64,000 bases of DNA, from the NCBI RefSeq assembly GCF_003313465.1, contig NZ_KZ845666.1:332412-396411 (forward strand). Direction: 5' to 3'. This document shows, in pieces, positions 9,415 to 17,540 of the stretch. Within the stretch, counting starts at the first letter, position 1. Each line of letters begins with the position of its first letter. A program made the translations under genes and the position numbers. The notes below the pieces were generated by a model that had not been told where the DNA came from, did no database searches, and saw nothing but the letters and a program-made list of their open reading frames with translations. The stretch is from Thermoflavimicrobium daqui (GTDB lineage: Bacteria > Bacillota > Bacilli > Thermoactinomycetales > Thermoactinomycetaceae).

Positions 9415-10203
9415 ATGACTTTCAGAAAGAAAGGCAAACAAACATTACTAGTTTCAGCACTCACTTCCACATTTATATTCAGTGTATTCCCAACATTAAC
9501 ACCAAATTTAGTAAGTGCCACAGCTGTATCTAGTAGTGATACAACCTGCCAATATCCTGCATGGAACGCAACGACAGCTTATAGTGGTGGGAACCGTGTT
9601 TCTTATAACGGTAAAAATTATGAAGCCAAATGGTGGACACAAGGAGATCAACCTGATCAAAGCGGTGAATGGGGGCCTTGGAAATATATAAGTGATTGTA
9701 GTGTCCCAGATCCCGATAAGGAACCACCATCAGCTCCTACTGGCTTAACCGTAACCAAAACAACCAGTTCTAGTGTTACCCTTACCTGGAAAGCTTCAAC
9801 TGATAATATTGGTGTAAAAGGTTATGATGTATATCGTGGTACGACTCTTGTCGCTAGTGTAAGCGGTACCACTGCAGAAATAACCGGATTAGCATCTGAT
9901 ACAACCTATACATTCACTGTAAAAGCAAAAGATGCAGCTGGAAATGTTTCCTCTGCAAGCAATGAGATCACGGCTAAAACGGAGCCTGGCAACTCAGTAG
10001 AAACTCCACGGAGATATGTTGCTTATGCAAGTACATGGAATACAAGCCTCTATGATTTAAAGACAGAAAATATCCCCAATTATATCACCAATGTAAAAGA
10101 TTATGGTGATAAAATCGATTTTATCAATCTCATGTCCTATGACGCTGGTGATTACCACTTAAAGGAGATTGTAACCAAACAATCCCCAATCTTCCAAAGC
10201 TAA
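9415..10203 (+). CDS. Secreted CBM5/12-FN3 protein with a truncated GH18-like chitinase domain
   Basis: The 262-residue protein has a Sec signal peptide (about 1-36). A carbohydrate-binding module of the CBM5/12 chitin-binding type follows (about 47-95, with AWNATTAYSGG and YEAKWWTQGDQP), then a fibronectin type III domain (about 106-190). The final 64 residues look like the edges of a GH18 domain. RRYVAYASTWN resembles its first strand, and IDFINLMSYDAGD resembles a late strand. The central DxxDxDxE catalytic motif is missing. The likeliest reading is a chitinase (ChiD-like order) that lost the middle of its catalytic domain, leaving a secreted binding protein. A GGGAGGGGAAGAA ribosome-binding site precedes the ATG. 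Catalysis is not expected. Confidence 0.75.
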   Translation: MTFRKKGKQTLLVSALTSTFIFSVFPTLTPNLVSATAVSSSDTTCQYPAWNATTAYSGGNRVSYNGKNYEAKWWTQGDQPDQSGEWGPWKYISDCSVPDPDKEPPSAPTGLTVTKTTSSSVTLTWKASTDNIGVKGYDVYRGTTLVASVSGTTAEITGLASDTTYTFTVKAKDAAGNVSSASNEITAKTEPGNSVETPRRYVAYASTWNTSLYDLKTENIPNYITNVKDYGDKIDFINLMSYDAGDYHLKEIVTKQSPIFQS

Positions 10204-10229
10204 TACCATAATCAATAGCAAGCTATGAA

Positions 10230-10263
10230 CAAAGCTGCAGAACTAACTACTTCTGCAGCTTTG
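10230..10263 (+). terminator. Terminator-like hairpin between convergent genes
   Basis: A 13-bp perfect stem pairs CAAAGCTGCAGAA (10230-10242) with 10251-10263 around an 8-nt loop. The trailing T-tract is weak on either strand, so it may act bidirectionally or protect RNA ends. Confidence 0.6.
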
Positions 10264-10266
10264 CTC

Positions 10267-10932
10267 TTAATTCAATGGATACTCTTTGCCCCATTGATTT
10301 TCGTAAACTAATGTTTGTAAAGAAAGACGTGACTTCCAACCAAGCTTTTCTAACATAGGTTTTTCAGGGAATTCGAGTGGGTAACCCATACATAGGTAGG
10401 CGACTAGTTGTACATGAGCGGGTAACCCTAAAATCTGTTCAACTTCTTTTTGATTCATTAAGCTCACCCAACCTATACCAATCCCTTCTGCCCTAGCTGC
10501 TAACCACATATTTTGTATCGCGAGACAGGTACTATATAGATCAGTTTCAGGCATAGGACTTCGACCCAGTACAAACGGTGCATCCCGATTCCGATCACAG
10601 GTTACAGCTAAATTCAAAGGTGCCTCCATAATTCCCTCTAACTTAAGCATACGATAAAGCTCTTTTCTTTCATCTTGAGAAAGTTTATCGAGTTGGTCTT
10701 GGTTTGTTTCTTCAAAAGATAATTTTACTTTTTGTTTAATTTCATTTTCGGTAATCAAAATAAAATTCCAAGGTTGCATAAACCCAACCGACGGAGCATA
10801 ATGTGCTGCTTCCAATATCCTTTGTAGAACATCTTTAGGAATAGGAGAATCAGAAAAATGCCGAATATCCCGACGGGACTGAATTAATCGGTATATCACA
10901 GCGATATCCTGCTGTGAAAAATCCTCACTCAT
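10267..10932 (-). CDS. bluB: 5,6-dimethylbenzimidazole synthase (BluB, nitroreductase fold)
   Basis: BluB consumes reduced FMN and oxygen to make the lower-ligand base of cobalamin. Its hallmarks are visible: RRDIRHF near the N-terminus, then AAHYAPSVGFMQPWNF, and later the family stretch ending GIGIGWVSLM. The length of 221 residues is typical. I start it at 10932 (MSEDFSQQ), behind a GGAGTG site; the open frame runs 13 codons further without a better signal. No other cobalamin genes are in view, so the role may be lower-ligand supply to salvaged corrinoids. A general nitroreductase is the alternative. Confidence 0.85.
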   Translation of the reverse strand: MSEDFSQQDIAVIYRLIQSRRDIRHFSDSPIPKDVLQRILEAAHYAPSVGFMQPWNFILITENEIKQKVKLSFEETNQDQLDKLSQDERKELYRMLKLEGIMEAPLNLAVTCDRNRDAPFVLGRSPMPETDLYSTCLAIQNMWLAARAEGIGIGWVSLMNQKEVEQILGLPAHVQLVAYLCMGYPLEFPEKPMLEKLGWKSRLSLQTLVYENQWGKEYPLN

Positions 10933-11071
10933 GAAATCACTCCATTTCTTAATATAGGGTAAAACAAACACTTCTGATTGTAGATATGGATAAGCCTTGG
11001 AGGATGTATATTATTTTATATATATTATAAATAATTTTATAATATATTGGGTATCCCAAATAAAAACATAA

Positions 11072-11114
11072 TAAAAAAACAGACTCCCCAAATGTCCATA
11101 ACGAGGAGTCTGTT
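11072..11114 (-). terminator. Intrinsic terminator of the metNIQ operon
   Basis: AACAGACTCC (11078-11087) and GGAGTCTGTT (11105-11114) form a 10-bp stem; read on the minus strand it is followed by a run of seven T. Confidence 0.88.
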
Positions 11115-11130
11115 CAGACTTAGTTCAATC

Positions 11131-11937
11131 TTAAAAAGCAGGTACAACAGCACCTTTATACTTATCTTCAATAAACTTCTTAGTATCTGGTGAATTTAAA
11201 GCTTTCACTAATTTTTGAATGGACTCATCTTTTTCTTTACCTTGTTTGGTTGCTAATACGTTTGCATAAGGAGAATCTTTGCCTTCAATAAATAAATTAT
11301 CTTTAACAGGATTTAATTTCGCTTGAATAGCATAGTTAGTATTAATTACTGCTAAATCTATTTGATCTAAAATACGTGGCAAGAGAGCGGCTTCTACTAG
11401 TTTAAATTTAATTTTTTTTGGGTTTTCTTTAATATTTCGTTCTGTCTTATTTCCATCACGATTATCCAGTTTAATTAATTTTTGATCTTCGAGTAACAAT
11501 AGGCTACGGGTTAAATTACTTGTATCGTTAGGTAGAGCAATCGTTGCTCCTTCTTTTAGTTCATCTACTTTCTTTATTTTTTTAGAGTATGCCGCCATAG
11601 GCTCGATGTGTACATTTGCTACTTTTACGATATGGTATTTTTTTTCTTTATTGGTTGCTTCCATGAAAGGAACATGTTGGAAAAAATTTGCATCCGCTTT
11701 ACCTTCCTCAACCAATGTATTCGGTGTCACATAATCAGGACGTACTTCTATTTTTAAATCAATCCCCTCTTTCTTCAATTGAGGTTTAACATGCTCCAAA
11801 ATTTCTGAATGAGGGATCTGTGAAGCAGCAACTGTTAATTTTTTTGCATCCGCATCACTTTTACCTCCACCTGCTCCACATGCTGTTCCAAGAGCAGCTA
11901 CGATTACCGCTGTAAATAATACTCTTAACTTTTTCAT
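11131..11937 (-). CDS. metQ: D-/L-methionine-binding lipoprotein
   Basis: MetQ is the substrate-binding lipoprotein of the methionine ABC importer (NlpA family). A short charged N-terminus and hydrophobic segment end in a lipobox with Cys20 (ALGTAC), so it is anchored outside the membrane. The family features TVAASQIPHSEIL and PDYVTPNTLVEEGKADANFFQH are present. The start at 11937 follows an AAAGGAGGA site; the much longer open frame upstream is not coding, because it would run into metI. It is the last gene of metN-metI-metQ, 13 nt after metI. Confidence 0.93.
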   Translation of the reverse strand: MKKLRVLFTAVIVAALGTACGAGGGKSDADAKKLTVAASQIPHSEILEHVKPQLKKEGIDLKIEVRPDYVTPNTLVEEGKADANFFQHVPFMEATNKEKKYHIVKVANVHIEPMAAYSKKIKKVDELKEGATIALPNDTSNLTRSLLLLEDQKLIKLDNRDGNKTERNIKENPKKIKFKLVEAALLPRILDQIDLAVINTNYAIQAKLNPVKDNLFIEGKDSPYANVLATKQGKEKDESIQKLVKALNSPDTKKFIEDKYKGAVVPAF

Positions 11938-11950
11938 ATTTATTCCTCCT

Positions 11951-12607
11951 TTATCTCTTATCCAATTTTTTACTAACCCAATCACCAATTCCTTGCACAA
12001 TTTGTACCAGTATAATAAGTAGTAAACTACAAACGACAAGCATTTGATCATTAAATGATTGAAAACCAAAACGAAATGCCGAATCTCCTAAACCACCGCC
12101 ACCTACAATTCCAGCCATCGCTGAGTAAGAAATTAAGGATACACAAGTGACTGTTAATCCAGAAACGATGGCCGGGAGCGCTTCCGGTATGAATACCTTA
12201 CGAATAATAGCTAACTTACTCGCTCCCATTGCTTGAGCTGCTTCAATCACACCTGAGTCAATCTCGCGGATCGCCGTTTCTACCATTCGGGCGTAAAAAG
12301 GAGCGGCCCCTGCAATTAGCGGCACTGTAGCTGCTGTCGGTCCCAATGAGGTGTTGAGAAGAAACTCTGAAACTGGAAATAACAATAAAACTAGTACAAT
12401 AAACGGAACAGCACGTAAAAAATTCACAATCAGTCCTAAAACACGTTGTAAAGCTATATTTTCCCATAATTGATCTCGATCTGTAATGAATAACAATACA
12501 CCAAGGGGAATCCCAAGTAATACAGTGAAAAGCGTCGAAATACCGACCATATAACATGTTTCTTGAGTGGCTATCCAAACTTGGCCCCAGTCAACCTGCT
12601 CAAGCAT
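11951..12607 (-). CDS. metI: Methionine ABC transporter permease
   Basis: This is a 218-residue inner-membrane permease with five predicted helices and the EAA loop motif EAAQAMGASKLAIIRKVFIPEALP that contacts MetN. I start at the ATG at 12607, 9 nt after GGAGG; a TTG two codons upstream sits too close to that site. The gene overlaps the metN stop by 8 nt, so it is translationally coupled. Confidence 0.92.
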   Translation of the reverse strand: MLEQVDWGQVWIATQETCYMVGISTLFTVLLGIPLGVLLFITDRDQLWENIALQRVLGLIVNFLRAVPFIVLVLLLFPVSEFLLNTSLGPTAATVPLIAGAAPFYARMVETAIREIDSGVIEAAQAMGASKLAIIRKVFIPEALPAIVSGLTVTCVSLISYSAMAGIVGGGGLGDSAFRFGFQSFNDQMLVVCSLLLIILVQIVQGIGDWVSKKLDKR

Positions 12608-13574
12608 AATCAATCACCTCCTGTTCAGATATGTTTAGTATGATTTTATCCTTTACTTTAGCGACATTTTCAGGCTTACCTAGCAAGCGGAAGGATAGCG
12701 AATGATCATCGGATACAGAGTCAATCCCCCCACCTATAAATTGAATGGATACCTGATAAGTACGAGCGAGTTCAATCCACTCTGCAAAGTGCACTTGCTT
12801 CTTAAAAGGAATCGTAAAAATCTCATGACTATTCTCTTCTTTTTGTAAAAACCTTTTAGTAACAGGATGCTGAGGATTTTCAAATATATTCTTAGTTAGA
12901 CCTTCCTCTACAATATCTCCATCCTCCATTACCGCCATCTTATTACAAATCGACTGAACTACGCTCATTTCATGTGTAATCAAGACCAAGGTAATGCCTG
13001 TTTCTTGGTTGATCTCCTTTAACAAATTTAAAATCGAAGCTGTTGTTTCTGGGTCTAAAGCAGAAGTCGCTTCATCACAGAGAAGAACTGCCGGATCATT
13101 AGCTAATGCTCTAGCAATGCCTACTCGTTGCTTTTGTCCACCTGATAGCTGTGAAGGATAAGAATCAGCGCGATCCATTAATCCAACCCTCTTCAATAAA
13201 TGATCTACTTTTTCGGAAATTTCCTCTTTTGGAAGTCTGGCAACTTCTAATGGAAAAGCGACATTTTCTCTTACTGTTCGTGACCACAATAGATGAAAAT
13301 GCTGAAAAATCATCCCGATTTTCTGTCTAGCAAGGCGCAATTCTTTATCACTCAGCTTAGAAATCTCTTGATCATTAATGGTTATGGATCCCTTAGTTGG
13401 TTTCTCTAATCCATTTAACATCCGTAGTAAAGTACTTTTCCCTGCTCCACTATGACCGACGATTCCAAAAATATCCCCTTGATTAATATTTAAAGAAACA
13501 TTTTTTAATGCTGTTACTTCAGATCCTTTTCCACGTGCAGGGTATATTTTACTCACCTGATTGATTCGGATCAT
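12600..13574 (-). CDS. metN: Methionine ABC transporter ATP-binding protein
   Basis: MetN is the ATPase of the methionine importer, 324 residues. It shows Walker A GHSGAGKS, signature LSGGQKQR, Walker B VLLCDEATSALD and the switch His in LITHEM. The C-terminal 90 residues form the NIL/ACT-like domain typical of MetN, which binds methionine and inhibits transport. It is the first gene of the operon and lies directly downstream of a SAM riboswitch terminator, so expression should rise when S-adenosylmethionine is scarce. Confidence 0.94.
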   Translation of the reverse strand: MIRINQVSKIYPARGKGSEVTALKNVSLNINQGDIFGIVGHSGAGKSTLLRMLNGLEKPTKGSITINDQEISKLSDKELRLARQKIGMIFQHFHLLWSRTVRENVAFPLEVARLPKEEISEKVDHLLKRVGLMDRADSYPSQLSGGQKQRVGIARALANDPAVLLCDEATSALDPETTASILNLLKEINQETGITLVLITHEMSVVQSICNKMAVMEDGDIVEEGLTKNIFENPQHPVTKRFLQKEENSHEIFTIPFKKQVHFAEWIELARTYQVSIQFIGGGIDSVSDDHSLSFRLLGKPENVAKVKDKIILNISEQEVIDYA

Positions 13575-13591
13575 TTATTACTCACCACCTT

Positions 13592-13626
13592 ATAAAAAAT
13601 CCCTTTGCTAAGAGAGCAAAGGGATT
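13592..13626 (-). terminator. Riboswitch-controlled terminator of the met operon
   Basis: A 12-bp perfect stem (13598-13609 with 13615-13626, loop of 5) is followed on the minus strand by a T-run. It lies 24 nt downstream of the S-box aptamer, as expected for the expression platform. Confidence 0.9.
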
Positions 13627-13649
13627 ACCATAATTTATGATAACACCTT

Positions 13650-13762
13650 CTCTCATCTCTCAGAACACTTTTTGTTCCGCAGGAATTGGCACCTTTTCCA
13701 TCAATCATGGACGGTTGCCGAGGTATCATTGGGCCTGTCCCTACACCTCTCTCGATAAGAGA
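13650..13762 (-). promoter_or_regulatory. SAM-I (S-box) riboswitch aptamer
   Basis: Read on the minus strand, the element begins CTCTTATC and closes with GATGAGAG (13657-13650), forming P1. The conserved core is all present: GAGAGGTG, AGGGAC, GGCCCAATGA, CTCGGCAACC and AAGGTGCCAATTCC. SAM binding should favour the downstream terminator and shut off metNIQ. A 65-codon open frame across it is a shadow of this RNA. Confidence 0.96.
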
Positions 13763-13797
13763 ACGGAAATCGTATTCAATTTTAACCGCTGTAGGTA

Positions 13798-13827
13798 ATA
13801 CTAGCATAAAATAATTCATAAAGTCAA
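13798..13827 (-). promoter_or_regulatory. Sigma-A promoter of the S-box met operon
   Basis: TTGACT (13827-13822) and TAGTAT (13803-13798) are separated by 18 nt on the minus strand, ending about 35 nt before the aptamer. Confidence 0.7.
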
Positions 13828-14128
13828 TACTAATATTTCAATTAATAACATCGGTCTATAATGAGAAGCTATCTTCTAAATCAGCTGCTCTACGTTTTCT
13901 TTTGCTAAGCAAATACAATTCATGCTAAATTTAAGTATGATCTGGGTATATCATTGTATAATGTAAACATTTAACCCATATAACAGCAAAACGTGACGCC
14001 GTGTAACAAAGTATTTTCAACTATTACCCCTAGATTACATTTCGTTTACATTATGCTTAGAGTTCACTATATCGCCTAATTTTAGCATATAATAAATGAC
14101 ACCAAGAACTTTACTGGAGGTGCCCCAT
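13828..14128. other. Intergenic region with an 11-bp inverted repeat pair
   Basis: ATAATGTAAAC at 13958-13968 recurs inverted as GTTTACATTAT at 14044-14054, 75 nt apart. Each copy sits on a -10-like string. A CATATAAT motif at 14086-14093, containing TATAAT, lies about 35 nt before the micropeptide ATG and could be its -10 box. I see no other gene or RNA here. Confidence 0.45.
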
Positions 14129-14239
14129 ATGAACTACACGGTTGTTGGCAAATCTTTCTGGATTGGAATTATCAATGCCATTTTACTAAGTGTACCGCTG
14201 TGGTTTTTACTTTACATTTGCATTCGCAATCTATTTTAG
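14129..14239 (+). CDS. 36-residue membrane micropeptide (copy 1)
   Basis: The ATG at 14129 follows a good ribosome-binding site (GGAGG, 9 nt upstream) and runs 36 codons to TAG. The product has a short polar start and one hydrophobic span (about 11-31) ending in CIR. I do not recognise a named family. Its reality is supported by a second peptide at 27650-27778 that shares the spaced pattern G-x2-N-x3-LS-x-P-x-W-x-L-x-Y-x-CIR, 11 identical positions in 21, in a gene of the same polarity. Both stand at the borders of the polysaccharide cluster and oppose it. Possible roles include a small membrane modulator or a type I toxin; neither is shown. Confidence 0.62.
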   Translation: MNYTVVGKSFWIGIINAILLSVPLWFLLYICIRNLF

Positions 14240-14292
14240 GATATAATACGGGACACCTGGGATTAATTAGTAAAATATGTAACCTTTTTCAT

Positions 14293-14328
14293 ATAAAAAA
14301 CGGGTTGCCATTTTATATTGACAACCCA
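14293..14328 (-). terminator. Intrinsic terminator after the sugar transferase gene
   Basis: On the minus strand GGGTTGTC (14327-14320) pairs with GGCAACCC (14309-14302), with one G-U pair and a 10-nt loop, followed by GTTTTTTAT. Confidence 0.82.
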
Positions 14329-14329
14329 C

Positions 14330-14968
14330 TTATCTTGCACCACTACCTGTAAATACAACCCAAACCGTACGGAATATAATTCTTAAGTCTAAGGAAAATG
14401 ACTGATTTTGAATATAATACATGTCAAGCTCAAACTTTTCGGCAGGAGTAGACTCATATCCACCGTTAACTTGAGCCCATCCAGTTAATCCTGGTTTAAC
14501 CATCAGACGTTTTTTAAAGTCTGGAATCTCTTTCGTAAATTCTTCTGTAAATAACGGACGTTCTGGTCTTGGACCAATCAAACTCATATCTCCACGCAAG
14601 ATATTAATAAGCTGTGGAATTTCGTCGATCCGAGTTTTACGAATAAATTTTCCTACACGTGTCACACGCGGATCATTTTTCGCCGCCCATTGAGGCCCAT
14701 TCTTCTCAGCATCAGTGCGCATGGAGCGAAGTTTAATGATAGAGAAAGTTCTACCACCTAATCCAACACGTTCCTGCTTATAAAATACTGGACCAGGAGA
14801 TTCCAACTTAATGGCGATCATTGTCAGCAGTAATACTGGTAAAGTAATGATCAGCAAAATGATGGAAAAAACAAGCTCTAATCCGCGCTTTACGTATGGA
14901 TATAATGAAAACTCGTCTACTCCTGAATATGCGCTTGAACTGTTTCCATAGGCCAATTTCGAACGCAT
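14330..14968 (-). CDS. Undecaprenyl-phosphate sugar phosphotransferase (monotopic PGT)
   Basis: This 212-residue enzyme belongs to the bacterial sugar transferase (PF02397) family. It transfers a sugar 1-phosphate from a nucleotide sugar to undecaprenyl phosphate and so starts the repeat unit of the polysaccharide. A single membrane helix lies at about 29-52. The catalytic region shows [17 protein letters not shown]-like [20 protein letters not shown] (catalytic Asp-Glu pair) and LIGPRPERP, then PGLTGWAQV. The length matches the short EpsL/PglC-type catalytic core rather than the long WbaP form. It is last in the cluster, and a terminator follows. Confidence 0.9.
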   Translation of the reverse strand: MRSKLAYGNSSSAYSGVDEFSLYPYVKRGLELVFSIILLIITLPVLLLTMIAIKLESPGPVFYKQERVGLGGRTFSIIKLRSMRTDAEKNGPQWAAKNDPRVTRVGKFIRKTRIDEIPQLINILRGDMSLIGPRPERPLFTEEFTKEIPDFKKRLMVKPGLTGWAQVNGGYESTPAEKFELDMYYIQNQSFSLDLRIIFRTVWVVFTGSGAR

Positions 14969-15144
14969 CCGTTATTCACTCCCGCTCTTTATATTATCAA
15001 CTGCTTAAGCGCATTCGATTACGAATATGACGTTAATATTACATTTATATTTCATTAGGATTACTGGTTACAAGTATACTCTAGTTCTTTCAGATTGACA
15101 ATAGACGATTTGTTACAAAATTAGTTTTGGGAAAAAGACTTGTC

Positions 15145-16086
15145 TTAAATTTCCTTTTTTCCCATTTTACGATACAAGTTGGCATAATATTCGTAAGTAC
15201 GACGAAGTCCATCTTCTAAGGAGATCTTTGCATTCCATGAAAGTTCCAACTTTGCTTTATTAGGGTTAAAATAACTATGCTTAATATCTCCTGATCGATG
15301 ATCCCCATATTCTTTTTTTACTTTTTTATTTATTACCATTTCAAAAAGGTTAATCAGATCATTAAGTGAAGTAGAGACTCCTGTACCGATGTTTAAGATA
15401 GAACCATTTCCTCCATGAATCGCGGCTAAATTCGCCTTGACTACATCTTCGACATAAATGTAATCCCGTGTTTGCTCGCCATCGCCAAATATGGTAAAGG
15501 TTCGATCTTCCAATATTTGATTAATTAGAATGGAAATAACCCCACCTTCTCCATGTGGCTCTTGTCGTATCCCATAAATATTAGCATAACGTAAAGCAGT
15601 AAATTCTAGTCCATATAAATCATGATAAGCTGCCAAATAATGCTCAGGTGTATGTTTAGAAATCCCATATCCCGATAATGGTTGAACTGGATGTTTTTCA
15701 TCAATTGGCAGATACTGTGGATCGCCATATACAGCTGCAGAGGAGGCATAGACAATTTTCCGAACCCCATATTGTCGACTTGCTTCTAATAAATTTAGCG
15801 TTCCTAAAATATTTACTTTTGCATCAAAGATTGGATTTTCAACAGACTTAGGAACTAATACCTGCGCAGCTTGATGAATGACGACTTCAGGCTTCTCCTT
15901 CTTAAATACTTCAAACAGCTTGTCATCTGTAATATCTACACGATAAAATCTCGCAGAAGGATGAATATGCTCTTCTTTACCAGTAGATATATTGTCCACG
16001 ATTACAACTTGATCTCCTTGGGCAATTAAGTGATCTGCAATATGCGATCCCACAAAACCAGCGCCACCTGTTACTAATATTTTCAA
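15145..16086 (-). CDS. NAD-dependent nucleotide-sugar epimerase (UDP-glucose 4-epimerase type)
   Basis: The 313-residue protein is an extended short-chain dehydrogenase. It has the NAD-binding GGAGFVGSH at 7-15, VDNIST, the catalytic Ser in YASSAAVYG, and the YxxxK pair in YGISKHTPEHY. It probably interconverts UDP-Glc/UDP-Gal or the N-acetyl forms and supplies a precursor for the surface polymer. The substrate cannot be fixed by eye. It precedes the sugar transferase, separated by 176 nt. A 9-bp A/T-rich hairpin (15128-15136 with 15156-15164) overlaps its stop and may be a weak terminator. Confidence 0.85.
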   Translation of the reverse strand: MKILVTGGAGFVGSHIADHLIAQGDQVVIVDNISTGKEEHIHPSARFYRVDITDDKLFEVFKKEKPEVVIHQAAQVLVPKSVENPIFDAKVNILGTLNLLEASRQYGVRKIVYASSAAVYGDPQYLPIDEKHPVQPLSGYGISKHTPEHYLAAYHDLYGLEFTALRYANIYGIRQEPHGEGGVISILINQILEDRTFTIFGDGEQTRDYIYVEDVVKANLAAIHGGNGSILNIGTGVSTSLNDLINLFEMVINKKVKKEYGDHRSGDIKHSYFNPNKAKLELSWNAKISLEDGLRRTYEYYANLYRKMGKKEI

Positions 16087-16530
16087 TTGTAAACCCCCTT
16101 TGTTAGATCAAGCAATTGCTTATTTCTCTATTCGGCATATGTAGTATGCCTGATTTTTCATCATTCTAGATTATCTTACCCCAGTTCGAAACAGATGCAA
16201 AGTAAAAAAGAGGCAAGATTACTGGACGTTAGCTTACTCTACAAAGAGGTACCCAATCCTTATTGCTTCTCTTACATCCCCAATAATCAGTCAATCGAGT
16301 TTCTTAAGGATTTTCTCTTAAAAACTCTTCCCTAACGGGGAATCATTCGTTCCACAAGCGACTCACTGCTTTATTGAAGGATCATCTAGGTAGAGAGTTA
16401 TCGCTTACTAATTGTTACCTCTGCATTTTTATACATACAATCATTCACTATACAAATAAATAATAGTAAAAGGTAAGATACAGCTATAAAGCGACAGTAA
16501 ATAATGATAAGAGAATGGGGCAGCAGTATC
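16087..16530. other. Divergent intergenic region between the epimerase and LCP genes
   Basis: These 440 nt contain no convincing ORF. AAGCAATTGCTT near 16108 is a 12-bp palindrome close to the epimerase start. I looked for T-box or other leader signatures and found none. The rightward promoter candidate is listed separately. Confidence 0.5.
16412..16441 (+). promoter_or_regulatory. Candidate promoter of the LCP gene
   Basis: TTGTTA and TACAAT are separated by 18 nt, about 90 nt before the chosen start. The -10 is embedded in CATACAAT, which also equals the sigma-E -10 consensus, but I see no matching sigma-E -35. Confidence 0.35.
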
Positions 16531-17496
16531 ATGTCAAATTCAAAACCAATTCGTAAAAAAATGTATCGGATACTTACTATTATTGGAGCCATCTTTTTAG
16601 TCATTATCATTTACTATGCTTATGTTTTATACACGACTGCTCATCGTGCATACGAACCTCCCAAGCAAACAAAGTCGGACAAACGTACCCAAATGGTTGA
16701 TTTTTCGGAAGACCCAATTTCTTTATTATTACTAGGTGTTGATCAACGTCTTGGAGATATCGGCAGAGCAGACACCATTATTTACCTAGCATTAAACCCA
16801 AAACAAAAAAACATTTATCTCACAAATATCCCACGTGACACCCTTGTTTACATTCCTAAACACGGTCAAGATAAAATCAATCATAGCTATGCTTTTGGTG
16901 GAGTGGATTTGGCAAAACACACCGTCGAGCATTTCCTCGATTTACCTGTCGATGGTTATGTAAAAATCAATATGCAAGGGCTTGAAAGTATGGTAGATGC
17001 GTTAGGAGGCATTCAAGTCCATGTTCCATTTAATTTTTCGTATCATGGATCGAGCTTTTATAAAGGAAACATGCATTTGAATGGGAAACAAGCGCTTGCC
17101 TTTGTACAAATGCGGAAAGAAGATCCAGAAGGAGATATTGGACGGAACAAAAGACAGCAAGAAGTTATTCGTGCCATTATCCATAAAGGAACACAATTTC
17201 GCTCTTTAACAAAATTAGATGATATGATGGAACAGGTTGGAACACAGATTCGAACGGATCTATCCCCATGGAAATTGTTTACTTTACAACAGAATTACAA
17301 AAACATCTCTGATCAAAATATGACTTCCCTATCTTTCCATACTGTTCCAGTTACACGTCATGGGGTTTTTTATTGGATGATTAAAAAGCGAGAAGTAGAG
17401 AGAGTACGTACCATTTTGGCTAGACAATTAGAGTTAAGTATGTCTTCAACTATTTCTTCAGATATATCGCACAAAAAATCCCTTATAACAAAATAA
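16531..17496 (+). CDS. LytR-CpsA-Psr (LCP) family polymer ligase
   Basis: LCP proteins transfer lipid-linked teichoic acids or capsular polymers onto peptidoglycan outside the membrane. A membrane anchor (about 12-34 of 321 residues) precedes the LCP domain. Its family residues are visible in GVDQR, GRADTIIYLALN, NIPRDTLV, a conserved Asp/Arg-rich GDIGRNKRQQEVI near the C-terminal part, and ALAFVQMRKEDPEG. I prefer the ATG at 16531 (GGGG about 12 nt upstream) to the ATG at 16504, which lacks a ribosome-binding site. It is divergently placed inside the polysaccharide cluster. This suggests that the polymer made by these genes is anchored to the cell wall rather than released. Confidence 0.87.
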   Translation: MSNSKPIRKKMYRILTIIGAIFLVIIIYYAYVLYTTAHRAYEPPKQTKSDKRTQMVDFSEDPISLLLLGVDQRLGDIGRADTIIYLALNPKQKNIYLTNIPRDTLVYIPKHGQDKINHSYAFGGVDLAKHTVEHFLDLPVDGYVKINMQGLESMVDALGGIQVHVPFNFSYHGSSFYKGNMHLNGKQALAFVQMRKEDPEGDIGRNKRQQEVIRAIIHKGTQFRSLTKLDDMMEQVGTQIRTDLSPWKLFTLQQNYKNISDQNMTSLSFHTVPVTRHGVFYWMIKKREVERVRTILARQLELSMSSTISSDISHKKSLITK

Positions 17497-17510
17497 ACGT
17501 ACATTATCCT

Positions 17511-17540
17511 CAAACAAAAAGAGACCTTAATGAGGCCTCT
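17511..17540 (-). terminator. Terminator of the main polysaccharide operon
   Basis: On the minus strand AGAGGCC (17540-17534) pairs with GGTCTCT (17526-17520) through one G-U pair, and TTTTTG follows. It overlaps the stop codon of the last glycosyltransferase. Confidence 0.78.

Noticed and set aside
9415..10203. Calling the gene an active chitinase
   Set aside because: The GH18 catalytic DxxDxDxE motif is not present anywhere in the frame.
13625..13819. A 65-codon leftward ORF
   Set aside because: It lies entirely over the S-box riboswitch and its promoter; all conserved bases are explained by the RNA.
14129..14239. Assigning micropeptide 1 to a known type I toxin family
   Set aside because: Length and single helix fit, but no Fst/Ldr or TxpA-type motif and no clear antisense RNA promoter is visible.
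16087..16530. Possible T-box or other leader RNA before the epimerase
   Set aside because: The conserved T-box sequence AGGGTGGNACCGCG and specifier layout are absent.
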